From assembly GCA_017625615.1 (NCBI GenBank), contig JAGAKP010000075.1, forward strand, positions 1 through 48,640: a DNA stretch of 48,640 nt. Reading direction: 5' to 3'. A program made the translations under genes and the position numbers. This DNA comes from Clostridia bacterium. Lineage in GTDB: Bacteria > Bacillota > Clostridia > Oscillospirales > CAG-382. The notes under the pieces are model-generated. The model saw nothing but the letters and a program-made list of their open reading frames with translations. It searched no databases and was not told where the DNA came from. Each line of letters opens with the position of its first letter. Position 1 is the first letter of the stretch. Shown here piece by piece: positions 30,165 through 39,313 of the stretch.

Positions 30165-32048
30165 TCTGTTTTGAATTTGCATTTTATTATACTGCAAGGT
30201 ATAAAGCTGATAATATCTGCCTTTTTTACGGAGAAGCTCCTGATGGTTGCCCTGCTCGACGATCTTTCCGCCGGAAAGAAGTATAATATTATCTGCGTGC
30301 TGAATGGTGGAAAGACGGTGTGCTACTATAAGCATAGTACCGATATTCTTCATTTTTTCAAGGGAATCCTGAATAAGAAGTTCTGTTTCGGTGTCTATAT
30401 TTGCAGTAGCTTCGTCAAGTATCATTACGGCAGGACGGTGGATGACCGTTCTTGCAAAGGAAAGAAGCTGACGCTGTCCCGCAGAGAAGTTGTTGCCTCG
30501 CTCGCGTACTACCTCGTCAAGGCCGCCCTCGAGCTTATTGATAAAGGAATCCGCGTTGACGTAGCGGCAGGATTCCATAACCTCATCGTCGGTAAAGGTA
30601 TCCTCACGAAGGACGATATTGCTTCGGATGGTGCCCGAGAAAAGGAATACGTCCTGAAGCATTTGTCCGAAATGCTTGCGTAGGGAGGATATTTTTATCC
30701 TTTTGATATCCACGCCGTCAATGAGTATCTGTCCCTGCTGGATATCGTAATTTCTGCAGATGAGGGAAAGTATGGTGGATTTACCGCTTCCCGTAGAGCC
30801 GACGAAGGCGACGGTCTGTTTTGCTTCAACCTTGAAGGAAACGTCCTTAAGCACCCATTCGCCGGGGTTATATGCAAACCATACGTTGCGGAATTCGATC
30901 TCGCCGCGGATCTCGTCAAGCTCGATTGCATCGGGCTCGTCAACGACCTCGGGAACCATATCGAATACGGTGAATATCTTTTCCGCGGAGGCGAAGGCGG
31001 ACTGAAGCATATTGAACTGCTCTGCCAAGGTCTGAATGGGATTAAAGAACTTGGAGATATACATATAGAAGGTTACCAGTATATTTGCGGAAACTGCTTG
31101 TCCCAAAAATACCGTATCCTTGATATATCCTCTGCCGCCAAGGTACAGCAGGCACAGAACGGAGGATATATAAAGCATATACACCATAGGGCGGAATACG
31201 CCGAAAACGAATATCTGCTTTTGCTTTGCCTTGCGGAGATTGGTGCTCTTTTCAAGAAAATCTTCCATTTTCTTGTCTTCGCGGTTGAAGATCTGAGTGA
31301 TCTTGATGCCCGAAAGGTTTTCCGAAAGGTAGGTGTTTATATCCGTAGTGCCGTCCTTGACTGCGCGGTACGCCTTGCGGGAGAATTTACGGAATATCCA
31401 CGTAAACAGTACCACGAAGGGAACGAAGCACAGTACCATAAGGGTAAGCTGATAGTTAAGCAGAAGCATTGCGGTAAGCACGCCGAAGATAACGAAGACG
31501 TTTTTTACCATGGTTACCAGAATATTGGTAAACATCATGGAAATTGCGTTGGTATCGTTGGTGATGCGGGTCACAAGCTTGCCTACGGGGATATTATTGA
31601 GCTGATTATGAGAGAGGCTCTCTATATGAGTAAAGAGATCCTGACGGAGGGAAGAAAGTATTTTCTGTCCCGTTTTCTGGAGTATGATCGCCTGAAAATA
31701 GGTGCACAGCATTGACACTGCAAGTATGCCGGCGTACGCCGCGACCTTTAGGAAAAGGGTGCTTAATTCAAAGTCCTCTACCACTAACTTTTCGATATCG
31801 CCGACTATAATAGGCGCGATGATATCGTAGGAAATGGAAAGAAGCATTATTACGAGGGCAATTAGGAAGGACGCCCAGTGAGGACGCGCGTACTTTAACA
31901 GACGTACTATTATCTCGCTGTCCTTCATATTACGGTCAAAGCCGATGGACTCCTTTTTATTTTTCATCAGTGCGTAAGCAATGACGAAAACGAGAGTAAA
32001 GGTGCCGATAACGGCGCCGACCACCAAGAGAGGATAAAGCTCAGCCAT
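30162..32048 (-). CDS. ABC exporter half-transporter, subunit with intact catalytic site
   Basis: A 628-residue type IV (B-type) ABC exporter half: an N-terminal helix, six membrane helices (to about 330), then an ATPase domain. Walker A is GSTGSGKST, the signature FSAGQ, Walker B MILDEATANID with the catalytic Glu present, and the switch His in AHRLST. It should pair with the product of the upstream gene to export an unknown substrate such as a drug, lipid or peptide. The ATG at 32048 is chosen: AGAGGGGG lies upstream and it overlaps the previous stop by 8 bases. A TTG at 32072 is the alternative. The gene ends at the 96-bp hairpin element. Confidence 0.92.
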   Translation of the reverse strand: MAELYPLLVVGAVIGTFTLVFVIAYALMKNKKESIGFDRNMKDSEIIVRLLKYARPHWASFLIALVIMLLSISYDIIAPIIVGDIEKLVVEDFELSTLFLKVAAYAGILAVSMLCTYFQAIILQKTGQKILSSLRQDLFTHIESLSHNQLNNIPVGKLVTRITNDTNAISMMFTNILVTMVKNVFVIFGVLTAMLLLNYQLTLMVLCFVPFVVLFTWIFRKFSRKAYRAVKDGTTDINTYLSENLSGIKITQIFNREDKKMEDFLEKSTNLRKAKQKQIFVFGVFRPMVYMLYISSVLCLLYLGGRGYIKDTVFLGQAVSANILVTFYMYISKFFNPIQTLAEQFNMLQSAFASAEKIFTVFDMVPEVVDEPDAIELDEIRGEIEFRNVWFAYNPGEWVLKDVSFKVEAKQTVAFVGSTGSGKSTILSLICRNYDIQQGQILIDGVDIKRIKISSLRKHFGQMLQDVFLFSGTIRSNIVLREDTFTDDEVMESCRYVNADSFINKLEGGLDEVVRERGNNFSAGQRQLLSFARTVIHRPAVMILDEATANIDTETELLIQDSLEKMKNIGTMLIVAHRLSTIQHADNIILLSGGKIVEQGNHQELLRKKGRYYQLYTLQYNKMQIQNR

Positions 32049-33822
32049 TGTTTTCCGCCCCCTCTTCTTCAAGCTTTTGCAGATCTACCATTTTGCGGTA
32101 GTCCGAATTGGTTTCATAAAGATGTGCGTGAGTGCCGACGGCGGCAACGGTGCCGTCATCGACGAACAATATCTTATCCATCTTTTCGATGGTGGATATT
32201 CTGTGTGCGATAAGCAAGGTAGTCTTTCCCTTGCGGGTGTTGCGGAGGTTTTCAAGTATTGCCTTTTCCGTTTTGGTATCGACTGCGGAAACGGAATCGT
32301 CAAGAATAAGTATAGGTGAATTTCTCATAAGGGCGCGGGCTATGGAGATTCGCTGCTTTTGTCCGCCGGAAACGGTAACGCCCCGTTCGCCGAGCACCGT
32401 TGAATAGCCTTCGGAAAATTCCCTGATATTTCCGTCCACGTCTGCAAGGACAGCCGCTTCTGAAACGGTATTTTCATCGTATCCGTCAACACCGAAGGCG
32501 ATATTTGCCGTTATGGTATCGCTGAACAAAAAGTTATCCTGCGGAACGTATGCACATCCCTCTCGCAGTGAATGAATGGAAACGGAGTTTACGTCCTTAC
32601 CGTCGATAAACAAGGTTCCGTCGGGCACGTTGTAGGTGCGGAGAATAAGGTCTACCAATGTGGTCTTGCCGCTTCCCGTCTTACCTACGATACCCACGTT
32701 TTCGCCTGCGTTAATTTTGAAGGAAACGTTCTTAAGCGCGTCAAACTCGCCGTCGGGATATCGGAAGGAGAGATTGCGGAACTCGATATCGCCCTTTACC
32801 TCGCCTATATCGGTAACTCCATCGCGGTCGATAACGTCCACGGGAGCGTCAAGCAGCTCGCTTATACGCTTAAGGGACGCTTTTCCGCGGGAGGAAAGGT
32901 CGATAAGCTCGGAAACTGCCATAATGGGCCATACGATAGTAGTGAAATATCCGATAAACTCTACCAGCTGACCTGCGTTGAACACGTCGGTATAAACGAG
33001 GTATCCGCCGTAGCCGAGAATAACGCATATAACAGATTCAACGAACAGAGTAACGAGTATACGCAAAAGGACGGACGCCTTTGTAAAGGCGATGTTCGCT
33101 TCCTCGTTTTCCTTGTTCAACGCCTTGAACGCCCAAAGCTCTTTTCCCTCTTTTACAAAGGCTTTTATAACGGCGATACCCGAAAAGCTTTCCTGAGAAA
33201 AATCTGACAGACGGGAAAATGCCTGCTGACGGACTTCCCATTTACGCATCATATATCCGCCGATAAGCGTACTCACCGCAAGGAGAAGCACCATGGGGAT
33301 CATGGCAAAGCCTGTCATAACGGGGTTCATCTGCCACATTTTGATTATGGACAGACCGCCGAGGAAAAGGGCATCAAAAAACATAAGTACGCCCGAGCCG
33401 AAGCATTCCTGCACCGTTTCAAGGTCGTTGGTGAAAAGGCTCATAAGGTCGCCTACCTTATGCACCTGATAATACTGACGGGACAGATTTTTTGCGTGGT
33501 CGAACATAGAGTTGCGTATGTCCGTTTCCACCTTTATGGCAGAGCCGAAGAGACAAATACGCCACAAAAATCTGCCGAAGACCATAAGCACGATAATAAC
33601 TATCATAGGAAGACAGATTTTATCGAGCAAAAAGCTCATATCGAAGCTATGTGCGACGCCGTCAATTTCGACGATGCCTTCGTTCATTCCGTTTACTACC
33701 ATCTGGTAGAGATTGGGAACCATAAGCTGTGCATAGTCAACCGCAATGAGAGACGCCAAGCCCAAAAGAAGCCAAAAGGCGTATTTGAAATAATAGCGGT
33801 TTATATGCTTACCGAATATCAT
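32041..33822 (-). CDS. ABC exporter half-transporter, subunit with degenerate catalytic site
   Basis: A 593-residue ABC exporter half with six membrane helices followed by an ATPase domain. Walker A is GKTGSGKTTL, the signature VSGGQKQR, Walker B LILDDSVSAVD (about 505-515) and the switch AHRIST. The residue after Walker B is Asp instead of the catalytic Glu. The partner subunit has Glu, but its signature is SAGQ rather than SGGQ. This asymmetric pattern is that of heterodimeric exporters such as BmrCD and TM287/288, where one of two ATP sites is weak. It is the first gene of a two-gene operon, with AAGGAGG 9 bases before the ATG. Confidence 0.92.
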   Translation of the reverse strand: MIFGKHINRYYFKYAFWLLLGLASLIAVDYAQLMVPNLYQMVVNGMNEGIVEIDGVAHSFDMSFLLDKICLPMIVIIVLMVFGRFLWRICLFGSAIKVETDIRNSMFDHAKNLSRQYYQVHKVGDLMSLFTNDLETVQECFGSGVLMFFDALFLGGLSIIKMWQMNPVMTGFAMIPMVLLLAVSTLIGGYMMRKWEVRQQAFSRLSDFSQESFSGIAVIKAFVKEGKELWAFKALNKENEEANIAFTKASVLLRILVTLFVESVICVILGYGGYLVYTDVFNAGQLVEFIGYFTTIVWPIMAVSELIDLSSRGKASLKRISELLDAPVDVIDRDGVTDIGEVKGDIEFRNLSFRYPDGEFDALKNVSFKINAGENVGIVGKTGSGKTTLVDLILRTYNVPDGTLFIDGKDVNSVSIHSLREGCAYVPQDNFLFSDTITANIAFGVDGYDENTVSEAAVLADVDGNIREFSEGYSTVLGERGVTVSGGQKQRISIARALMRNSPILILDDSVSAVDTKTEKAILENLRNTRKGKTTLLIAHRISTIEKMDKILFVDDGTVAAVGTHAHLYETNSDYRKMVDLQKLEEEGAENNG

Positions 33823-33862
33823 AGCTTTTTCCCTCCTTACAAAGAAATCCGCAATTAGTGAT

Positions 33863-33891
33863 ATTTTAACATAACAATACGCTTTTGTCTA
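33863..33891 (-). promoter_or_regulatory. Promoter of the ABC exporter operon
   Basis: Minus strand TAGACA (33886-33891), 17 bp, TAAAAT (33863-33868). Confidence 0.55.
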
Positions 33892-33901
33892 TAAAAACAT
33901 A

Positions 33902-33939
33902 AAAATATACCCCGTAAAATTTTGATTTTTACGGGGTAT
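33902..33939 (-). terminator. Terminator of the trk operon
   Basis: ATACCCCGTAAAA (33907-33919) pairs perfectly with TTTTACGGGGTAT (33927-33939). On the minus strand a T-rich tract follows. Confidence 0.85.
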
Positions 33940-33945
33940 GGCGTA

Positions 33946-35385
33946 TCAGCTCTTTTTCCAGGTGGAAAGAGGCAAAAGTGCAAGTATGGGGAATATCTCC
34001 AATCTGCCCGCAAGCATATCAATGATAAGAATTATCTTTGAAAAAACGCTGTAAGGAGCAAAGGAGCCCGTAGGTCCCGTAGTGTCAAGACCGGGTCCGA
34101 TATTATTAAAGCAGGAGAGCACCGACGACACGTTGGTTTCCACGGAAAAGCCGTCTACAGATACCAGCAAAAAGCTTATTACAAGTATAATGGCGTAAGT
34201 GGCAAGGTATGCGTTTACACCGTCCATGGTGCTTTCATCGACGGCGGTATCATTATTACGAATTGCTATGACCTTGCGGGGGTGCATTATCTTCTGAATG
34301 CTTCGTCTTATACCTTTAAGCACCAAAAGCAGACGCACGCACTTAAATCCGCCGCCCGTACTGCCTGCACATGCGCCGACCAGCATAAGGCACAGTAGTA
34401 CTGCCTTGGAAAGGGATGGCCAAAGGTTAAAGTCCGTAGTGACAAAGCCCGTGGTGGTAATAATACTGGAGACCTGAAAGAAGGCGTGACGTAGAGTATC
34501 CCAGATATTGCCGTAAATGCTGTAGATATTGACGGCGATGATAGCAACGCTTCCGATAATTATGCCGATATAAAGGCGCAATTCCTCATCACGGAAAAAG
34601 CTTTTAACACGCTTCAGGACGAGCAGATAGAAGCAGCCGAAGTTCATACCGAACAGCAGCATAAACACGGCGGTAACGGTTTGCAGATAAGGGCTGTAGC
34701 TTGCCAAGCTATCCGCCCTGACGCCGAAGCCTCCCGTACCCGCAGTGCCGAACACAGTACACACCGCATCAAAAAGCGGCATTTTTCCGGCAAGCAGAAA
34801 GATGAGGTTAAGTACGGATAGTACAATATACATAGTGTACAGTATAAGCGAACTGTTTTTCATTTTGGGAACCAGCTTGCTTACCTCGGGTCCCGGGCTT
34901 TCTGCGCGGAGAAGGTGGACGCTTCCGTCAGCGGGAACGAAAGCAAGCAGAAATACCAGCACGCCCATTCCTCCAACCCAGTGAGAGAAGGAACGCCAAT
35001 AAAGTATGCCCTTTGACAATTCCTCTATGTTGGTAACGATGGAAGCGCCCGTGGTGGTAAAGCCCGACACCATTTCAAAAAGTGCATCTACGTAGGAAGG
35101 TATCTCGCCCGAAATACAAAAGGGCAGGCAGCCCAGCAAACTGAGAACCAGCCAGCTTATGCCCACACACACAACACCCTCCTTGGCGCGGAAGGAATCC
35201 TGTGCTTTACGGCAAAGAATCATTAAAATTACGGATACCGCTATAATTATTCCTATTGTTATTAAAAATCCCTTTACTGCTGCGTTTTCGCTGTTGAACA
35301 GGCTGATAAGCAATGCAGGCACCATCAGTAACGCTTCGAGAAAAAGGATGCGGCCTATAAAACGGCCTAAAACCTTATAGCTCAT
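33946..35385 (-). CDS. trkH: TrkH/KtrB-type potassium uptake channel subunit
   Basis: A 479-residue membrane protein that forms the K+ path of a Trk/Ktr system. The four pore loops are visible: SGFTTTGASI, GTAGTGGFGV, SIITTTGFVT and NNIGPGLDTTGP. Each has a filter glycine, between pairs of membrane helices. A loop VGACAGSTGGGFKC precedes the third repeat's second helix, as in TrkH. It lies 12 bases after trkA on the same transcript. The product would be gated by the TrkA-type protein bound to nucleotides. It ends at a clear terminator. Confidence 0.95.
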   Translation of the reverse strand: MSYKVLGRFIGRILFLEALLMVPALLISLFNSENAAVKGFLITIGIIIAVSVILMILCRKAQDSFRAKEGVVCVGISWLVLSLLGCLPFCISGEIPSYVDALFEMVSGFTTTGASIVTNIEELSKGILYWRSFSHWVGGMGVLVFLLAFVPADGSVHLLRAESPGPEVSKLVPKMKNSSLILYTMYIVLSVLNLIFLLAGKMPLFDAVCTVFGTAGTGGFGVRADSLASYSPYLQTVTAVFMLLFGMNFGCFYLLVLKRVKSFFRDEELRLYIGIIIGSVAIIAVNIYSIYGNIWDTLRHAFFQVSSIITTTGFVTTDFNLWPSLSKAVLLCLMLVGACAGSTGGGFKCVRLLLVLKGIRRSIQKIMHPRKVIAIRNNDTAVDESTMDGVNAYLATYAIILVISFLLVSVDGFSVETNVSSVLSCFNNIGPGLDTTGPTGSFAPYSVFSKIILIIDMLAGRLEIFPILALLPLSTWKKS

Positions 35386-35397
35386 AGTTCACCCGTT

Positions 35398-36756
35398 TTA
35401 ATCAAAAATATCCTTGAGCTGACGTATACTTCCCCGTCCGCCAGTTACGATAACTACTATATCACCTGCGGCAAATGTGGATTCGCCGTTGGGAATAACG
35501 GTTTTTGAGCCGCTTGTAATGCTTGAAATAAGCACGTCGTCACGGGTACGGATATTTTTAAGGGGAATACCGCAGTTGGGAGTATCCTTTTCCACCAAAA
35601 ATTCCACCGCCTCTGCTTGTCCGTCCGCAATGGCGTGGACGGAGATGGCGGCGCCCGACTGATTCTGCATTGCGCGCACGTATCTTACGATGGATTCACA
35701 GCACAATTCCTTGGGGCAGACAACGCTTCTGAGAGAAAGGCTGTCGATTATAGTGCGGTTTTCCACGTTGTTAAGCTTGGTTATTACGGTGGGAACGCCC
35801 TTTGCCGTGGCACGGAGGGATACGATCATATTAAGCTCGTCCACGCTCGTAAGGGTCACGAGGGCGTCACATTCGGAAAGTCCTTCGTATTCGAGCACGC
35901 TGCGGTCGGCTCCGTTACCGCAAAACACCTCCGCCTCCGGCAAGGATTCCGCGAGAACACGGCAACGCTCCTTATCATCCTCGATTATACGGACGGACAT
36001 ACCGTCCTTTAACAAAAGCTGTGCAAGATAATACGATACTCTGCCACCGCCAACGAGCATAACGCGCTTTACGCGGCGGGTAATGACCTTAAGGTTCTTA
36101 AGCAGCTTTGCAAGGTTATTGGTCGGCGCGGTGAAAAACACGCGGTCTCCCTCCGAAAGGACGAAATCGCCGTTGGGGGTTACCGTTTCGCCGCCTCGTA
36201 TAACTGCACAAACGAGTACATTGCATTTTACCGTAGCGTTGAGCTGTTTAAGGGGAAGGTCGCACAAGGAACTTCCCTCGTCAACGCGTAATTCAACTAT
36301 TTCCGCTCTGCCCTTTGCAAAGGTATCTCTCTGCAAAAATCCGGGATATTTAAGGAGACGCTCAATCTCAACGGCGGTCTGTCTTTCGGGATTCACTGCC
36401 AAAGAAAGCCCGAAGATATCGTGCATTTCGTATATCTGATCCGTATATTCGGGGTTGCGGATACGGGCGATGGTATGGATATTGGGATTCATACCGTGAG
36501 CGGTGGTACAGCAGAGAAGATTGACCTCGTCCGCACCGGTAGCGGCAATGAGAAGGTCTGCACTCTCTACCTTTGCCTGACGTAAAACCGCCATTGAAGC
36601 GCAGTTTCCCTTTACAGATATAACATCTATTTTCTCCAGACTCGTTTCAAGAACGCTTCCGTCAGAATCCACTAAGGTGATATCGTGTCCCTCTTTGGAA
36701 AGCTGTTTTGCTATACTTGAGCCGACGTTTCCGTCGCCGGCGATAATTATATTCAT
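35398..36756 (-). CDS. trkA: TrkA-type potassium uptake regulatory protein
   Basis: A 452-residue cytosolic regulator with two tandem TrkA-N/TrkA-C units. The first nucleotide motif is IIIAGDGNVGSSIAKQL and the second VMLVGGGRVSYYLAQLL (near residue 228). Each is followed by an RCK-C domain. It binds NAD(H) or ATP and controls the TrkH channel. The ATG at 36756 is preferred over one two codons earlier because GGAGG then lies 8 bases upstream, not 2. It is the first gene of the trkA-trkH operon. Confidence 0.95.
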   Translation of the reverse strand: MNIIIAGDGNVGSSIAKQLSKEGHDITLVDSDGSVLETSLEKIDVISVKGNCASMAVLRQAKVESADLLIAATGADEVNLLCCTTAHGMNPNIHTIARIRNPEYTDQIYEMHDIFGLSLAVNPERQTAVEIERLLKYPGFLQRDTFAKGRAEIVELRVDEGSSLCDLPLKQLNATVKCNVLVCAVIRGGETVTPNGDFVLSEGDRVFFTAPTNNLAKLLKNLKVITRRVKRVMLVGGGRVSYYLAQLLLKDGMSVRIIEDDKERCRVLAESLPEAEVFCGNGADRSVLEYEGLSECDALVTLTSVDELNMIVSLRATAKGVPTVITKLNNVENRTIIDSLSLRSVVCPKELCCESIVRYVRAMQNQSGAAISVHAIADGQAEAVEFLVEKDTPNCGIPLKNIRTRDDVLISSITSGSKTVIPNGESTFAAGDIVVIVTGGRGSIRQLKDIFD

Positions 36757-36796
36757 GTACATTTCCTCCGTTAAACGGGAAAAAATTATTTTTGTA

Positions 36797-36825
36797 AGTA
36801 TAACACATCTGTATTAATTTTGCAA
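36797..36825 (-). promoter_or_regulatory. Promoter of the trk operon
   Basis: Minus strand TTGCAA (36820-36825), 17 bp, TATACT (36797-36802). Confidence 0.7.
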
Positions 36826-36853
36826 TAAGTTAATAAAACATACTGCCCTTTTG

Positions 36854-36882
36854 TTGACAATACATAAGAATTGGTGTATCCT
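36854..36882 (+). promoter_or_regulatory. Promoter of the first GHL10 gene
   Basis: TTGACA (36854-36859), 17 bp, TATCCT (36877-36882), 30 bp before the ATG. Confidence 0.7.
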
Positions 36883-36912
36883 AAACGAAGCAAACCGAAA
36901 GGATTTTTTGTT

Positions 36913-39273
36913 ATGTTACTTAAGTTTTTAAAGCGCATATCCGTGCTTTCTCTTGCTTTTTTGCTTGTTTTACCCACTGCGGCAATTATGTCCAAGGCGG
37001 AAAGTGAGATAAAAACTACCACTGCAGACGGTGTGAACGTCACCCGCTGGGCAGATCTGCTGGTGGTCTACAAGGATATCCCCTCCACCGAGCAAAACGA
37101 ATACGGACACAACTGTATTATTGATGCCAACGGTGTTTGTACCGAAATAATAGAGGGCGGAGATACACGGGGAAAAAATCTTGCCATACCCGCAGGCGGA
37201 ATGGTCGTTTCCGCAACGGGCAACAAGGTGCCCTGGCTGCAGGAAAATATAAAGGTGGGCTCCTACGTCCGCTTTGACAGCGTTACCATGCGAGTAATGG
37301 TATCCGATACCGATTACTTTCCTATCACCTTCAGCCAAACGGTGAGGGTTACGGGCTTTAACGATATACGTTACTCCAACACCGTTATCGTGTACGATAA
37401 GAGCGGTCAGAAGACGGGCACCAACGGATACGGCTATGAAATATGCGTTTCCAAGGAAGGCTACATCGTTTCCGCCGGCGGTAACGATAATACCGTGCCC
37501 GAGGGCGGATTCGTAGTTTCCGCCATTGAGCCTGCAGACATTCTTGCGCTTACGGGCTACGGTGTGGTAGGCGCCTCCTGCAAGATAAGCAGTGACAGAA
37601 AAAGCGTATCTATAGTGTACGATGAAGCGGCTATCGCACGGAGAGTGGAAACGGTTGTTTCCGATCTGAAGCAGGAGCTGCAAAATGCGGTCGAACAATG
37701 CAGAATTATCGATAAAGCAGAGGCGGAAGAAAGAATTGCCGCTATTGAGACCTACGTAAAGGAAAATGATATTGCAACTCTCGGCGCACAGGCCGAAATA
37801 GAGGCGCTTGCCGAAAAAGCATACGGGACTATGTACGAATCCAATCCCGTTGAGGTGCGCGCCGTATGGTACGAGCCCTTGGAAAAGGATGCCGAAGGAG
37901 TTGCGGAAATAGTGAAAAAGCTTAAGGAAAACGGTATTAATCAGCTTTGCTTAAGCGTTCAAAGCACCTACAACACCATTATTCCTCTTCCCAAGAGCTT
38001 TCCCTTTCAGCAAAAGACCTCTTTACGGGGATTTGATCTGCTTGGCGAGTATATCAAGGTCTGCCACGAGAACGGAATTGAGCTGATCGTATTTACGCCC
38101 GTATTCCACAGCTCCAAGGCCTTTTACAAGGACGAGTGGATAACCAAGACAAACAACGGCGAAAAGGTAGAAAGCGATATTTTCTATTCGCCCGCAAACG
38201 ACGAGTATTTTGAATATCTGCTTACCTTCATTGAATATCTTATTACCCACTACGATATTGACGGATTACAGCTTGACTACGTAAGATACCCCTATTCCGA
38301 CGGCAAGACGGACTACGGCTACGACGATATAACCAAGGCAAAATTTGAAGAAAAGACCGGAATTAAGGCGTCAGTCGTTGACGAGATCGGAAAACAGCTC
38401 GCCTCACACAAAAACTGGAACGATTGGGTCAACTTCAAGGCGGGTATGGTAACCGAAAGAGTTGCAAAGATAAACGAGCTGGTGGATTCACTCCGTCCCG
38501 ATATTTATCTTTCCGCGTGTCTTGCGGCAGATTACAGTCCTCTTCAGGGCTACTGCCAGAACGGAAAGGCGTGGGTGGAAAGCGGAATAGTAGACGCAAT
38601 ATATCCCATGTCCTATGCGGCGGGAATAATGGCTTCCCAGACCAAGTATTTTTCATCCTTCAACGGGGACTATTATCTCGTGGAGGGAAGCGGATCTTAT
38701 CAATCCTTCTCCAAGGACGAGCAGCTTTTGCAGGTGCTCCAAACACGAACCTACGGTGCCGACGGCGTAGCATTCTTTGAAATGGGCGCATATTTCAGCC
38801 ACAGATATAACGATTACCTGAACCAAAGCGTGTTCGCTTCCGATGCGGTATCACCTACCTACGATCCCGTAAAGGCTTCCGAAATAAGCAAGGAAAACGC
38901 CGTTAAAAGAGCGGAAAAAGCCTTTGAATACGGATTTATTACCGAAAGCGAGCTTAACGCGTTTAAGGAAAGCGTATCCCTTGACGCACTGAATGACCAC
39001 GCGAGCACGGCGTGGTACGGTGCGATAAAGAAGGATATTGAATTATCCGAAAAGATAACAAGGCTTCAAAAGGATCTTGATTTTGTGCTTCCCGAGGTTT
39101 CGGACATTGAAGAAAGCGAGGAAGTCAGTGAAAACGCAGGCGACGACCGATCCGAAGCCGACAGCAGTAACGCCGAGGAAAGCCAAAACGGTATGATGAT
39201 TCCCGTGATAATAGGCATCCTTTGCGCTTTGGTTATTGCCGCAGTCGTAATATTTATAGTTAAAAAGAAATAG
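36913..39273 (+). CDS. Secreted GHL10 (DUF187-type) glycosidase-like protein, membrane-anchored
   Basis: A 786-residue exported protein: signal peptide (1 to about 30), two copies of a YG-containing beta module (about 45-235), and a helical linker (about 235-305). A GHL10-type TIM barrel follows (about 313-620), then a helical region and a C-terminal membrane helix with a KKK tail (about 762-786). The barrel shows EVRAVWYEP, GIELIVFTPVFH, YDIDGLQLDYVRYPY and VDAIYPMSYA, where Asp and Glu residues would act. GHL10 proteins are predicted glycoside hydrolases; the substrate is not known. The repeated module reads TGTNGYGYEICV then VPEGGFVVSA. The ATG at 36913 has AAAGGA 9 bases upstream. It converges with a paralogue. 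Confidence 0.88.
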   Translation: MLLKFLKRISVLSLAFLLVLPTAAIMSKAESEIKTTTADGVNVTRWADLLVVYKDIPSTEQNEYGHNCIIDANGVCTEIIEGGDTRGKNLAIPAGGMVVSATGNKVPWLQENIKVGSYVRFDSVTMRVMVSDTDYFPITFSQTVRVTGFNDIRYSNTVIVYDKSGQKTGTNGYGYEICVSKEGYIVSAGGNDNTVPEGGFVVSAIEPADILALTGYGVVGASCKISSDRKSVSIVYDEAAIARRVETVVSDLKQELQNAVEQCRIIDKAEAEERIAAIETYVKENDIATLGAQAEIEALAEKAYGTMYESNPVEVRAVWYEPLEKDAEGVAEIVKKLKENGINQLCLSVQSTYNTIIPLPKSFPFQQKTSLRGFDLLGEYIKVCHENGIELIVFTPVFHSSKAFYKDEWITKTNNGEKVESDIFYSPANDEYFEYLLTFIEYLITHYDIDGLQLDYVRYPYSDGKTDYGYDDITKAKFEEKTGIKASVVDEIGKQLASHKNWNDWVNFKAGMVTERVAKINELVDSLRPDIYLSACLAADYSPLQGYCQNGKAWVESGIVDAIYPMSYAAGIMASQTKYFSSFNGDYYLVEGSGSYQSFSKDEQLLQVLQTRTYGADGVAFFEMGAYFSHRYNDYLNQSVFASDAVSPTYDPVKASEISKENAVKRAEKAFEYGFITESELNAFKESVSLDALNDHASTAWYGAIKKDIELSEKITRLQKDLDFVLPEVSDIEESEEVSENAGDDRSEADSSNAEESQNGMMIPVIIGILCALVIAAVVIFIVKKK

Positions 39274-39280
39274 CTTACAC

Positions 39281-39310
39281 AAAAAATCCCGACAATGTCG
39301 GGATTTTTTT
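39281..39310. terminator. Bidirectional terminator between the GHL10 paralogues
   Basis: AAAAAATCCCGAC (39281-39293) pairs with GTCGGGATTTTTT (39297-39309) around AAT, with T's on both strands. Confidence 0.92.
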
Positions 39311-39313
39311 ACG

